DNA of 64,000 nt from the NCBI GenBank assembly GCA_037179335.1, contig JAKZHN010000014.1, forward strand, positions 186,001-250,000, read 5' to 3'. This DNA is from Cyclaneusma minus (lineage: Eukaryota; Ascomycota; Leotiomycetes; Marthamycetales; Marthamycetaceae). The notes beneath the pieces are model-generated. The model worked only from the letters and a program-made list of their open reading frames with translations, made no database searches and was not told the DNA's origin. Both the position numbers and the translations under genes were made by a program. Shown in pieces: positions 1-11,415 of the stretch. Numbering within the stretch: the stretch's first letter is position 1; each line of letters starts with the position of its first letter.

Positions 1-276
1 ATTCTCGAGGAGGATTTCGGCATCTTTGGCTTTCATGGCGGCATCTTTGTATTTGTGCTCGAGAGCCTTCATGTTCCCACGCAGTTTCTTGTCCTTGATG
101 CTTTTGACCGGGACACTGCGCCCTCGGCCATATTGGTCCTGGGCCTCTTTGCGCCGTTGGAGCAGTCGTTTTTGCTCTTCGGTCTTCTCGGAGGATTTGA
201 CTGGCACAAGATCGTTTGCTTGAGGCTCTTGGGCGAAGCGCGGGCGCCTGTCTACCAGCTGATCTCGGGTCGCCAT
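1..276 (-). CDS. UTP7: U3 snoRNP protein Utp7 (WDR46 family), 5' end only
   Basis: The first 92 codons of a minus-strand gene that runs off the window start. The ATG is at 276-274. The peptide is highly charged, and its stretch YGRGRSVPVKSIKDKKLRGN followed by KALEHKYKDAA and KAKDAEILLE matches the N-terminal helix that precedes the WD40 propeller of Utp7, a small-subunit processome protein of the nucleolus needed for 18S rRNA maturation. In yeast the corresponding stretch carries DKKLKSNLKRIEKKY. No WD repeat is visible because the gene is cut off. The family assignment rests on this N-terminal motif alone. Confidence 0.75.
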   Translation of the reverse strand, partial: MATRDQLVDRRPRFAQEPQANDLVPVKSSEKTEEQKRLLQRRKEAQDQYGRGRSVPVKSIKDKKLRGNMKALEHKYKDAAMKAKDAEILLEN

Positions 277-962
277 GTTGAGAGATGGGCTTTGCTTGAC
301 CGATTTCTGGAGTTGGGGGATTGAAGTTGGGAACGTGAAGTGAATTTTGAGGAAAATCAGAGGCTCAAAATATGCACAAGGCTGCGCACGATGCCAAGAT
401 TTCGCGAAATCCGTGCACGTTCCACAGCGGCTGGTGGGGCTTTATCAGTTTATCTAGGTCCCTACATTGATGTGTAGTCCTATCAGAAACGCTGGTTGGA
501 GCGACCTCGTGGCTCGTACCGAAAAGTTTCGGCACACTTCCTGCTTTCGAGTATGCCTGCATATTTCTAAATATACACCTCTCTATCCTGTTTTGAAGTT
601 TTGAACTAGTCAACTTTGATTAGTCGAATTCGAAAAGATTCACGGTACCTACCTAATTTAGGATATGCATAATAATCCGGGATCTTGCTGAAGTCTGATA
701 GTTGGGGAGCGAGGACCATATAAGACGAGCCTGTACAGACCCTTCGTCGCCCCGCTACCATATAATAGCAACAGAACTAGGAGCCTGTAGAGATGTACAC
801 ATCGAGTTAGGATTCAGCAATGTGATTCACACTGGTCAAAAGAATGTACATTTCAACACTAAAATACATGGCCAAAAGCTTCTTCCTCGGTCCTACCCGG
901 GCAGTTCAAACTCAGCAGTTTGTAACTCCAGTTGAGTCTTATGCAGTACCGGTACCTGCTCT
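277..962. other. Intergenic, UTP7 upstream / polygalacturonase downstream
   Basis: No convincing gene. It must contain the UTP7 promoter (minus strand) and the 3' end of the polygalacturonase gene. A GGTACCTACCTAA motif lies at 644-656, one of the dispersed AGGTACCT-type repeats noted in the findings. Short ORFs in both directions show no recognisable family. Confidence 0.5.
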
Positions 963-2578
963 CTAACAGCTGATGTCATCAGGGGCATTTTTACAACTGC
1001 TGCTTGTCTTGCCACCAGTCACGGAAACATCTTCCCACGTCCAGTCGCTGCAGGAGCCGGAACCACAGAGGATGTAGATGTTGGTAGCGGAGCTCTCCAC
1101 GGTTCCCTTGACGTTGTTCAGAGTAAGTCCCGTAATTGGGACACCTGTTGTCGGATCTCCGCTACGATGAAGCGTTACTAACATGGTCGGGGATCTGGGA
1201 GAGAAGATGCAGTGAGGCTTACGTTGGGCTGCCGTTCTCGTAATCCTGCTCGATGACAATGCCATAGGAGGTGATACCGGAGAACTCAATATCTTGGTAT
1301 GTAACATCGGAGACGGATCCAGTGGCATCGTAGACAGTCTTGATGCGGACTGCGTTGGCGGAGTCGGTCACTTCAGACGAGGAGATAATGACGCCTGATA
1401 CAGTGTTGTCGTCGCTATAGAAGCACATTAGCATGCGCTCGGGACGCCTTCCACGCGATAAGCGAAGTTAGACTATTCTCATCGCAGAATCTTGGTCGGG
1501 GACCAGCCCCAATAATCTAGGGCGATCCTAATAACTTCGAATAATTCCAGTTTCCTGAAGTTGATCCCAAACATGGTAGCCACCTCAACTAGCATTGAGT
1601 TTCAAGGGATAGATGAGCCGTGGAAGAAGGGAGCACCAAGGAGAGGAAGCTTAGACATACCGACCACCAACCGAGCCGATGGAGAGACCATGCCCACCGG
1701 TACAGCTGCCTCCTGTGAATGTGATTGTGGTACCGGAGTTTATAGCTAAGCAGTCGTCTTGGTTGGCTACGTTTGCACCGGAGATTGTGACGCCTGTATG
1801 ACTTATGTTAGTTCCGGAACGCATAAGACTCAAATGAAGTATAATATCACCTGTACTGGAGCCGACATCGAAAGCATCGGTGTTGGTAGCAGCCGTATCC
1901 GTGTCACCAGTAGTTCCTGCACTGCTGTCCATTGTAACGTCTACAACCTCCAGATCTTCAGCGCCGTTAATGGACATGGTTTGAACCGGAGTGTTTTGGA
2001 AATATAGGCCGGTAATCGAACTAGATATTAAATTGTGCGCGTAGAAGAACTTGGGTTTCGTCTTGCCTTTGCGCCGTTAGATGAATGTACCTGGTCAAAT
2101 ATACTCGACCCAAAACTTACCCCCGTTGCTTCCTTCACCATCCCACCACCTCGCCCCATCGCCGGCAAAGTAAGCGCCATCTGAAGCGGTGACGGTGATA
2201 GAGGTTCCGCTCACTGAGACCAAGGGACCTGACCATTCTTCGTAGCCGAAGGTGGTGGTACCCTCGAAGATGACCTGCATCAAAATGGTTAGCTAGACAA
2301 CTCACGGTGTAAAAGGACGGGACTGGAAGGCTCACATGAGTGTCATCCTCGAGATCAGTCAAATCCAGGGTAGTACCGGATGGAACAGCTATTGCAGAGA
2401 GGATGATCGTTGAGCATGATGTCTTGGACTTGCTGGCACTTGCAGCATCAGTGAACGTGCAGGTCGTTGCCCGCTTGTTTAGATCTGGACCAGCGGTAGG
2501 TACTGGAGCAGCAGCAGGGGCGGCAGCAACCACAGCAGCTGAGGCAAGAAGCCCTAGAACAGTAGAAAGATGAAACAT
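963..2578 (-). CDS. Secreted endopolygalacturonase, GH28
   Basis: Hydrolyses alpha-1,4-galacturonan of pectin outside the cell. Six exons: 2578-2336, 2274-2121, 2066-1851, 1793-1661, 1414-1223, 1161-963; 378 aa. A signal peptide ([19 protein letters not shown]) is followed by a propeptide ending in KR at 35-36, a kexin site. All GH28 active-site motifs are present: NTDAFD (D196), QDDC (D217, D218), GGHGLSIGS (H239) and VRIKT (R272, K274). Their spacing is identical to that of Aspergillus niger PGII (D180, D201, D202, H223, R256, K258). This spacing holds only if 1850-1794 is removed as an intron, although it is 57 nt, in frame and free of stops. Intron 4 (1660-1415, 246 nt) is unusually long. 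A TATA box lies about 90 nt upstream. This is a typical plant-associated or saprotroph secreted enzyme. Confidence 0.93.
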
Positions 2579-2667
2579 GATGACAGCAGTGTTTGATTAA
2601 GGTTGTGACTGAAAGAGTGTATGAGGAAATACTGCTGAACAGAGCGATATCAGAAGCACAAGCCCAG

Positions 2668-2674
2668 TTTTATA
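2668..2674 (-). promoter_or_regulatory. TATA box of the polygalacturonase gene
   Basis: TATAAAA on the minus strand, 90 nt upstream of the ATG at 2578. The distance fits a short 5' UTR and supports the chosen start. Confidence 0.55.
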
Positions 2675-3705
2675 GATCTTGGTCAGGAATGAGAGAGACC
2701 AGATGAACGAGAGGGTTCCTATACCATGTCGGAGTGAAGACCCCTATTGTTCCGTCCATACCGTGAACGCTTGCAATTTGGTTTCTATACCCAACACCTC
2801 GGACTTGGAGGATAAATGCTTACACTGAAGAAAGCGGGGACTGACGAGTTCTGCTCGGTCGACATGTAGATAAGAGTGACCTTACCATCAAATCTGGTGG
2901 AGAGTCCAGAGTCTATTGGCGGAATTGGACTTCGCCAAAGGCATCAGAAGGAAACCGGTCAGAACATGTGTCTTCCACGAGTACCCGTTGCTGATCATGT
3001 GTGCTAGGGATAACCAGTCATTGAACACCAAAAACCACTACCGAAGTTTTAGATTCGGAGAACAATCCTAATCGTGAAGCAGATAGTCCGCCTAAGTGAA
3101 GAAAACCAGACGCCGGCACTTGGCCGACGGCAGTAGAGTAACACAACGTCCACCAGTGAGAGAGCATCTGAGCATGAGGCTCGGTGGCTGCTGCTTGGCT
3201 GACTTCCCACCATTCGGGGACGAAAGCCGGATATTTCTCCGTCTGCTGCTATGACATACCAAATTGACGAGACTATGTCGCACAGCATGGTCTTCGGCTT
3301 CGAGGACGCGCAAGGCCATTCTGAATGTGATCAGATCTGGGCGGCACGCAGTCAGCAGTATCCAAATTTCGAAGCCATTCAAAAACCGGCTTGGTCCAAA
3401 CATAGATTGCCGGAAAAGTTGGGTTCCATCGAAACTGCTGGAATGCCCTTGTGCTGAGATGAAGTTATATAATACACGGGAATAATTCAGGAATATTAGT
3501 AGGAAACGCGAACTCAAGAACAGGGACAGGAATTCATCGTGTGAATCAATGTGATGAGAGAGGATGGTGGTATCGGACCGCTGAAAATGGATGTCCGTCC
3601 CATGCCGGCTCGGATTTACTCTAAGCCGCTTTTCTGCAGCTCGCAGCCGCGCTGCGACTTTATTTTCTCTTCTCTAGAAAACCAACTTCAGTAACGTCAG
3701 CTCAA
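2675..3705. other. Divergent promoter region, polygalacturonase / RRG9
   Basis: About 1 kb between two divergently transcribed genes. Overlapping small ORFs on both strands (around 3050-3517) have no recognisable family and are probably chance. The last 60 bases before the RRG9 start are pyrimidine-rich, as in fungal 5' UTRs. Confidence 0.5.
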
Positions 3706-4629
3706 ATGGATTGCCTCTGTTCCGCCCATCCGCTCCGTTTGTTCATTCGAAATATTTCCAGAATAGAGCTGGTCTCTTCTGCTCGCCCCGCACCACGACA
3801 TTCCATACGCTCCCTAAATCGACAATCAAGATATTCGACCTACGAAGCGATTGCTTCTGCAGCAACGAAGGATGTGCAGCGGGATGCTCAGGAAACTGGA
3901 CAGAAATCTCGAACCGCAAACATCATCGACGAGGCTATCCTCGAAATCAATCCTGAAAATCTGGATGCTTTAGCTCAAGAACCCGAATCTTCTTCACCTG
4001 GGCTCGAGACACCAATCGCACCATCAATTTCTGAGAAGAAAGAACCCTCCTTCCGTATCTCGCGGACCACCAAAGACGAACGCCCAAGATGGCACGCAAG
4101 GGAGCAAGAGCATCTCTCTGACCTCCCACCCTCCCCAAAAGACGACGTACCCACCCGCAAGCCCCTCTCCAACCGCGAGCGCGAGCCCTGGCAAGTGCGC
4201 AAAGCAGCACTCAAAGAAAAACTCGGTGACGCGCCCTGGCAGCCACGAAAGCGGCTCTCCCCCGACGCCCTAGAAGGCATCCGCGCTATCCACGCGCAAT
4301 TTCCCGACCAATACACGACCCCCGTGCTAGCAGAAAAATTCAAAGTCTCACCGGAAGCGATACGCCGCATTCTGAAGGGCAAATGGACGCCGAATGAGGA
4401 GGAAGAGGAAGAGAGGAAACGAAGGTGGTTTAAGCGCGGCCAAAGTGTGTGGAAGAGGTATAATGAATTGGGCATGCATCCGCCGAAGAAGTGGCGCCAG
4501 TTGGGCATTGGAAGGTTGGATACACCGCGACCGAGGGGGTCGACAGTGTTGAAGACTACGCCGCCGAGAGCACCAGTTGGGCCAGGTGGCGGCGATGGGG
4601 ATGACGGCGTGTCTGGGACGATACTGTAA
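3706..4629 (+). CDS. RRG9: Mitochondrial protein Rrg9 (neugrin family)
   Basis: Single-exon gene, 307 aa. Rrg9 is required for respiratory growth and mitochondrial genome maintenance in yeast, and metazoan neugrin acts at the mitochondrial 16S rRNA. The N-terminus is rich in R, S and H with no acidic residues until E22 (LRLFIRNISRIELVSSARPAPRHSIRSLNR), which fits a mitochondrial presequence. The signature lies at about 197-245: W-x-P-R-K-R-L-S-x-D-A-L-E-G-I-R, then H-A-Q-F-P-D-x-Y-T-T-P-x-L-A-E-K-F-K-V-S-P-E-A-I-R-R-I-L-K-x-K-W, a small helical nucleic-acid-binding-like motif typical of the family. The middle third is low complexity and charged. No intron is needed. The start is the first ATG after a pyrimidine-rich leader. 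Confidence 0.92.
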   Translation: MDCLCSAHPLRLFIRNISRIELVSSARPAPRHSIRSLNRQSRYSTYEAIASAATKDVQRDAQETGQKSRTANIIDEAILEINPENLDALAQEPESSSPGLETPIAPSISEKKEPSFRISRTTKDERPRWHAREQEHLSDLPPSPKDDVPTRKPLSNREREPWQVRKAALKEKLGDAPWQPRKRLSPDALEGIRAIHAQFPDQYTTPVLAEKFKVSPEAIRRILKGKWTPNEEEEEERKRRWFKRGQSVWKRYNELGMHPPKKWRQLGIGRLDTPRPRGSTVLKTTPPRAPVGPGGGDGDDGVSGTIL

Positions 4630-5099
4630 TTTGGGATTTGAGGCGCCCAAGCCCGCTGTATAAAACAAACCGTATACAATGTCTGCAAAATGACGTGCTG
4701 AATTGTCAGCATTTTGGAAGCTACCTAGTATGACTGCCTTGGAAGTTATCAAATTCTGTCTGCTAGGCCTATTGGTAGACGTACGAGTTCTTTGCTGGAG
4801 ATACCTAGGTACCAGGTAGGAAACAGGGTTCAGGCAGGTGGTCACGATTCACATGTGGTAGCTTTTGGATCTATACGCTCCTCAAAGAGATTGACCGAGA
4901 AAAGTCGAAATCTCGGCTTCTCGTATGTTCCATTCTCCAAGACTCCGCTCCGCCGTCCCTATAAGTGTCGCAGTCTCTTTCTCTCTCTGGTGGTACTTTC
5001 ACAATCCCGTCCTTCGTCGCCCATCGCCCGTTCTCCCCATGACCGTCGCAATCTCTTTTCCTCTCCACCTTCACAGACCCCCGATCTCTCTTCTTTCCC
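4630..5099. other. Convergent intergenic region after RRG9
   Basis: 3' flanks of RRG9 (+) and of the pseudogene (-). It holds ATACCTAGGTACCAGGTAGG at 4801-4820, one of the dispersed AGGTACCT palindromes, and a T/C-rich stretch at 4970-5100. No gene is seen. Confidence 0.45.
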
Positions 5100-6134
5100 G
5101 TCTAGAGCCGTAAGTTTGACAGCAGCCGCGGCAACGTATTTGGGAAGCTCGAGCTCGACAACCAAGGGCCTCTGAAGTCTCCATTGTGCCCAGCGATAGC
5201 GGCATTGACGAACAGCGTCTGGTTACCGCGTTCTATCGTATTGAGATCGTCCTTGCAGTGGCTGGTCGTGCTGCACTTGTCGCGGGCATAGCCGTCGAGT
5301 CTGGCTTGCTTCTCAGCCGTGTCTTCTGGTGATTCGAATTTGGAGGCTTTAAGTCGTGACAGGATTTCAACCACGACCGACGCATCGTTGTCGATGGCGG
5401 TGAAATGCGTCGGCGGCTCGTCATCACACTCTACTATCGGCTTCCAAGTGACCATCTTGGCGCCCCAACCCTCGTGGATATGGCCAAAGCAGTGTGAACG
5501 GGCGGGCAGCGGTGGTGGCGGCAAAGAGGTCGGGGCATCCGGCGCGCTCGCGGTCGTGCGTGTAGTCCATGTAGTCAGTCCATGATGCCTTTCGGTGGGC
5601 CGCGAGTAATCACGACGTCGGTCTTTCTCGATGGCGAATTTGTGGCCGTCCTGGGCATTATATTGATAGCCCCAAGAGCCTGAACCGGGCGTCCCTGGAC
5701 TGGCGAAGACAGTGAGATGGGCGCCGTTTGAGAGGGTAAAGTGGTGGGTGCCTTCGTCAAGGAAAACGACTCCTTCATTCCGAAGTTCGTCGAAAAGAGC
5801 GCGAACTTTTCCGGGAGCGCCATAGGCTTTGGCAATGGCGGCAGCGTCGTCTTCGAGCGACAGATGTGATTGGTCGAGTATCTTCTTGGAGGCCGAGTCG
5901 TCGAGAGCGAAGTCGTGGTTGCCGGCAATCACCAGTTTCACGGGGGCCGCGGGCCTCGATCTTTCGAAGCATTCTGATGCTTGTCGTGTACTCCTCGATC
6001 TCCGATTTGTCAGCCAAGTCTCCGCAACGAATAGCTACATCTGCTTTCAGAGTCGGGCTGTCGGTATCCAGCTCCATACCATGGGTGTCAAAAATGACGA
6101 CGAACGGTGCTTTGACAGATCCATTGGTCGCCAT
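5100..6134 (-). pseudogene. Metallophosphoesterase (MPPED / calcineurin-like), frameshifted
   Basis: The minus strand encodes a clearly conserved calcineurin-fold phosphoesterase, but broken into frames. Metal-binding motifs can be read in order: DTHG (with F in place of the usual S before it), CGDL, GNHD and GHIHEGWGA. At least five frame breaks interrupt them: an extra C in a run of five near 5941-5946; a shift near 5621-5624 between IEK and TDVV; a 13-bp imperfect duplication at 5562-5583 that also adds an in-frame TGA; a shift near 5496-5500 just before HCFGH; and one near 5160 before VELELPK. None sits at plausible splice sites. The start ATG is at 6134 and the end is approximate. Decay looks recent because the protein sequence is still well conserved. 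Clustered assembly errors are the alternative. Confidence 0.72.
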
Positions 6135-6410
6135 GATGGTTGGTGTAAATGGTGTAGTCAAAGGAAGTAATCTCGAAAGAATTCCTTGCTGCTAGAAAGT
6201 CAGAGACAAGAAATTGCTCGGAAGTCCCAATGGCAATGGAGATGGAAATGTGTAGGAGAGAGAAAAGGCAGGCAGGGTTCTTTTATACCTACCAAGGTAT
6301 ATATATACAAACACATTCTATTCGCTCAAATCGCTGCGTCGAGTCTATTTTCTGGTATACAATTTCTCAATAGGGATTTCCAACACCTCAAAGGCTAAAT
6401 GGGCCCTTAC

Positions 6411-8927
6411 TCAAATCACGAGCCCCCCCAGACCTTTATCGTGGTCATACTGCCCAGCCAACGCGCCATAGACCCGCAAAGGCAGAGTGATATCAAAGCT
6501 CTCGCAATCGATTGCCTGTGTCGCTGCCAGAATAGAGCCTCTCTCATCCCTAGCTACCTCCTCCAGCAGGCTAGGAGTCTGCTGCGCAGGTATATCATCC
6601 GAACTCCATATACGCGGAGTGACGAACTCAATACGCAACTTCCATTCGAGACTGATCCCGCTCGTGAGGAAATCGGGCGTGGCTGAGGGCGGTATTGAGG
6701 GCTGGAATAGTGTTCGACGAGCGAATAGCGTCGATTCGGACAGCGAGGCATAGATTTTGCGCGTTACGCGCTGGATGCTTGATTCAGACCGGAGAGCTAT
6801 GGAACTGTCGACCTTCTCGCATGTCTCGAGTGAGGCATGGACTGCGTAGCATGGGATCGAGGAGTCTGTGAAATCAATGGCTGCAGTGATAGTCTCCCCT
6901 AAGCGGTACGCTGGCCGGGCAAGCATTATCACTGCAACCCGACGGCCGCTCCGGGCAATTTCGAACCGGTTGGCACTTTGTTGTGATCGACCCGTCATGT
7001 TGCTGCGCAGTATTGCTAGATCAATCGCTTCTTTAGCGGATACAGGTTTCTCGAGTACGGAAGGTCTTCGAGATCCGGGGGATTCTGTAGGAGACAAAAG
7101 ACCGAAGCTGGAGTTCTCCCGAGGTCTTGAGATAAGTTCGTCAACGTACGCCAGAAAGTCTTCCATCCCTGGCTGTCTGGAGACGATCTTGGGTGACAAG
7201 GAGGCGGATTGATTTGGGGAGCCATTGGTCTGAACCCGGGCTTCGTCACGCAGTATTATATAGGGCGACATAAGATCGTGGCCGAGAAGCTCTCCGTAGT
7301 TATTCACGCTTCCCAGCACGCGGAAAGGAATCTCGACAGACTTGACTTGCTGCTCTTTCGCTCCCCCTGATCTCTGCGTGCCGATCACTAGATTGTAAGC
7401 TATTTTCATAGCTTTACCCTTGTGGCTAGGCGGAAGTCCTCGGGGCAGCTTGAAAGAATATCGGTAGCTCTTGCTCTCGCCTGGCGCAAGCCGTAAGTCG
7501 ACAAAAAGAATTGACTGCGGGGTGGATAACAAGGGTATCGTCTTCGATCGCGATACATCTCGCATATCCTTGATAGTGCTGAGCTCTGTACCTGCAAGCA
7601 GCCCGCCTATGGATTCGCCCAAGCTCCCCCATCCGAATCCCCGAAGTAGCCCACTGTCGCGTTTGGTTGTTTCTACACCGACGAGCCCGCCACCATGGCC
7701 TCCGACAATAGCCTTCTTTTTCACCTCTTCAAAAGGGGTCTGACTTACCAGAGATCCGTCTAGCGTGAAAGATCCCTGAATTTGAGCATATCCCATCATC
7801 AAAGTCTCTGGGCCTCTTGTAGCATTTGGCCCTAGGTTGGAAGGCTTTCGCATGTGACCGGAAAGATTTCTGCCCGACTGCAAGGCTATATGCTCCGATG
7901 CTAAGGTCTCGTTTGAATTATTGGAAAGAGAATAAAATTCGCCGCTACTCCTTGGAGTTCCTGAGTTGCTGGAAGGTGACAGGACTCTGGTGAAGGGAGC
8001 AACGTGTTCAGAAATCGTTGGTATACCATCCCTCTGTCGTGGCGATAGAGTGTTGATTGCGTCTAATTGACTTTTCGGAGGGGAAAGTCTGTCGGATGAT
8101 TTCAAGTCTGATATTGACCTGTCAGTTGCGGATTCTCCTGCCGGAAAGACAAAGTTGTGTTGGAAAGGCGATGAGCCCTTGTTTCTCCTTGGAGACATCA
8201 CTGACGCCATGCTAGGGGTATTTGGCGCTGTCCCGAACGACCCCCCATTACGTCCTGGTCGCGGTGACGGAGCGTCTGGTAGATTCACACTGTGAGATGC
8301 CCGATGCGGTGTAGTCCGAGGAAATGGTGAAGCTGTACATTGTTAACTTCCGTCAGACTCAGACTGCGCACATAACTTACCTTGGGCGGAGCTTGAGCCA
8401 TTTGCCATTGACCGGGGCACTATTTGAAGACTTGCCGCTCGTCTGTGGCCCTTGGAAGGCCGGCGCAGCGAATTCCCAAGGCCTGCAGAAGCCGGGGGCT
8501 CGTCTCCCGCAGCACTCTTTTCGCTTGCCCCTATTGATATTATGGATACTGATCTTGCATGGCTGCCGCCCGCCCGCGACCTGCCATGGCCCACACTCCA
8601 GTTGCCGGAGCCATATGGCGATCGATTGTATTCAGGAGGACCAGATAGGGAGAGGGTTGGCCGGTGACCTCGCTTGTGCGATATATTATGTTGCGGGACT
8701 TGGGGCTGGGTGTTCTTGGGTTGCGCCGCGGTGCCCTGGGTCGGAAGCGCTTTCCTCAGTCTTTCGGCTCCTAGAATTGAGCCATTCACAGCGGACGAGG
8801 ACTTCGTATCGTTCGGGTCTGGAGCGATATTCTTGAAGGTAATGTGGCACTCAACGTCTTCGCCAGCGAACACGGTGGGTTCCGACCATCTGACAAAGAC
8901 ACGGATGTTCGTGGCTGGCGTCGACAT
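6411..8927 (-). CDS. RGP1: Rgp1 family protein (Ric1-Rgp1 Rab GEF subunit)
   Basis: Two exons, 8927-8381 and 8332-6411 (intron of 48 nt), 822 aa. Rgp1 with Ric1 forms the nucleotide exchange factor for the Golgi Rab Ypt6/RAB6 and acts in retrograde traffic. The N-terminus TNIRVFVRWSEPTVFAGEDV followed by ECHITFKN is the arrestin-like beta-strand start of the family. The C-terminal half has the conserved YRYSFKLPRGLPPSHKGKAM and KIAYNLVIGTQR, and near the end FDITLPLRVYG. The roughly 250 residues between are Ser/Pro-rich and probably disordered, as usual in filamentous fungi. The splice restores one frame: AQ then ASPFPRTTPHRASHSV. Confidence 0.88.
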
Positions 8928-9687
8928 GTTGAAGTCTGGGTGACAAGAAGTGAGGATGGCCAGTCATCAAATGGCATTTAGGTGACTGGAGCAGAGTCGA
9001 GGGAAAACATGGCGGACGACGAGAAGGTCCAGCGAGGCTGAAGTGGGAGCTTGTCGACGGTAGGCGTCGGGAGCGGCGCCAATTAGTGCTGACTTCACAG
9101 CTTGGAAATAGAGGACGTCGAAGGATGAAGAGGCGTGGAATATGGACAGCATCAGCAGTATTGAGGGAGCACCAACACAAAAGGCGCAAAGCCAAGCGAC
9201 CAGACTTGCAGTTGGCTTTGACTTTCTATGTGGCCGGGCAGCGATGATGATCAGTTGCAGGTAGGGATGCCAAGCGATGCCCCAGCGCACACCCCCAAAC
9301 GCCGCCACCCATACCACTGCGTATTTCCAGGTTCAGAGCAAGTCGCATAAATGTGACTATTTAGACACCTTCGTATTATGATTATGATTATGATCATGAG
9401 TTATTCCAGAATAACGAGAAACAAGCAAATAGTTACGAAGGTCTATAAACATGACAGTTGGTTCGATGCTATGATTGGCTCCTGCCTCTGCGGGATTCCT
9501 AGCAACCAGGGACCGTAAACAAGCTCCATGTCCAGAAGCCCATCCTCGAATTAAGCGCTCGCCGACCCAGCTGCATCTCATGCAACACGTGCGCCCGAGC
9601 CCTTCCTCTCTCCCCGTTCCCAATCACCCTCTCTTCAACTCGTGCCATTGACAAGCCAAGCCCACACACTCCCCCGGCTCTCTCATC
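8928..9687. other. Divergent promoter region, RGP1 / MOB1
   Basis: No gene is seen. A short run of repeated ATTATG/ATTATGATC-type units lies at 9376-9400. The 60 bases before the MOB1 ATG are C/T-rich. Confidence 0.45.
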
Positions 9688-10556
9688 ATGACTTCATTCA
9701 TTACCACGGTGTGAGTCGATCAATGCGACTCTGCACGAATCCTACTGACCGGCCGTTGACAGCAACCAGAGGACTCGCAATCAGTTCCGACCCCGAAATG
9801 CCACCAAGGGCACCACCAGCTACCAGCTGCGCCAGTATGCAGAGGCCACGCTTGGCGGCGGCAGCCTGCGAAAGATAGTCAAGCTTCCAGAGGGCGAGGA
9901 CGAGAATGAGTGGCTTGCTGTCAACAGTAAGAGACCATGTGAAGGGGGGGAGCGAACTCTGGCTTACATATTGCGCAGTGGTCGACTTCTACAACCACAT
10001 CAATCTTCTCTACGGCTCCATCACCGAATTCTGCTCGCCACAGTCATGCCCCGAGATGAAGGCCACTGACGAGTAAGTGGACACTTGCAAACGCGGATCC
10101 CATGTTCTCTTGCTCATACAATCCAAGGTTCGAGTATCTCTGGCAAGACGCGGAGAACTACAAGCGGCCTACCAAGATGCCTGCACCCACCTACATCGAA
10201 CATCTGATGGCATGGGTTCAGAGCAATATTGACAATGAAGCTGTCTTTCCCAGCAGGATTGGTAAGAAACCAGGCGCTGTCTCAAGGGCCATGAAACTAA
10301 AGCAAACAAAACAGGCGTGCCCTTCTCCAAGTCGTTCCCATCGATGATCCGCCAGGTCTTCAAGCGAATGTATCGCGTATATGCGCATATCTACTGCCAC
10401 CACTACCCGGTCATTCGCGAGTTAGGCCTCGAGGCCCACTTGAACACGAGCTTCAAACACTATGTTCTCTTCATTGACGAGCACAGTCTGGCGAGCGGAA
10501 AGGACTTCTGGGGTCCTTTAGGCGACCTTGTTGACAGTATGCTGAAGAGCGATTGA
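9688..10556 (+). CDS. MOB1: Mob1-type kinase activator
   Basis: Five exons: 9688-9710, 9763-9926, 9979-10072, 10128-10261, 10315-10556; 218 aa, the usual length. Mob1 binds and activates NDR/LATS kinases (Dbf2, Sid2/SidB) in the mitotic exit or septation network. Diagnostic stretches are [40 protein letters not shown] with the zinc Cys pair ([10 protein letters not shown]), the [20 protein letters not shown] segment, the zinc His pair in [10 protein letters not shown], and [15 protein letters not shown]. The first exon encodes only seven full codons; its start is chosen because GT|C joins to [10 protein letters not shown]. Neighbouring genes suggest no functional link. Confidence 0.95.
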
Positions 10557-11415
10557 CGCGGCTTGGGTGAGGCAGCTCCGGATCCAACGGCAGCATGGTC
10601 AGGCGTTTTCCGGCGCAGTAGGGGCGGGACGGATCAGTGGGAAGGGATTGGAATTGGAGTCCGGCGCAGAGAGAGCACCAGTCTCCCGGAACCTTTCTTG
10701 TATTTGATATCCATACGCGCTTGAGCACTTGCGGCAGCAGTTTAGAGACAAACTCTTCAAACGAATTCTTTACATTACCGCATGGTCTTTGCGGACATTC
10801 ACATGTGAAGAGAAGAGAAGAGAGAGACACATTGAAAGCCAACAAACACACTTCTGAAGTTCGAAGTTGGTTGGCTGGACGCTGAGCCTCCCCTGACCCA
10901 AGAATGTTTTCTATCACCCGACTTATTCTTAATTGTTAGGATGCTCAAAGTCAAAGATACTAAGAGCATTCCTCAACATGAAGAACACCTTTTTAACTGC
11001 TAAAATTTCCCCAACTAGGAGGGCTTAAACTGCTCGCCGAGAGCCCTCAGCCCATTGTGGTGGAAGCAGGAAGGCTGGCCTCCCAAGCACTCCCATACAT
11101 ACTCATGAGAGACCACGGCCGTTCACCCTCAATTGCTCCCAAAACAAAGCCTGATAGTGATTGATGTTAGATTTCTAGAGCTCCAAAACTCATTAGAAAT
11201 AAAACAAGCAAACCCCCTTTTCCGAGCACAAATACTGGGGTGGTCGCCGCAGTCTATCTTCAGCCTCGCTTGCGGCGGACGGAAAAATACGCGGGCGTGC
11301 TCAATTCAACTTCGGGCCGGAAAAGCTTCGAGCTACCTCACATCAACCACGACCTCGACGTACCGACTCCAAAGCTTTCCACTCCACTGCGCCATACCAT
11401 TATTCCCGATCCAAG
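10557..11415. other. Intergenic, MOB1 downstream / ATP5 upstream
   Basis: About 860 bases with no supported gene. It holds the MOB1 3' UTR and the ATP5 promoter. A minus-strand ORF near 10471-10917 overlaps the last MOB1 exon antisense and has no family likeness. Confidence 0.45.

Noticed and set aside
3049..3517. Overlapping ORFs upstream of RRG9 on both strands
   Set aside because: No family likeness, no consistent start context, and several frames are open at once by chance.
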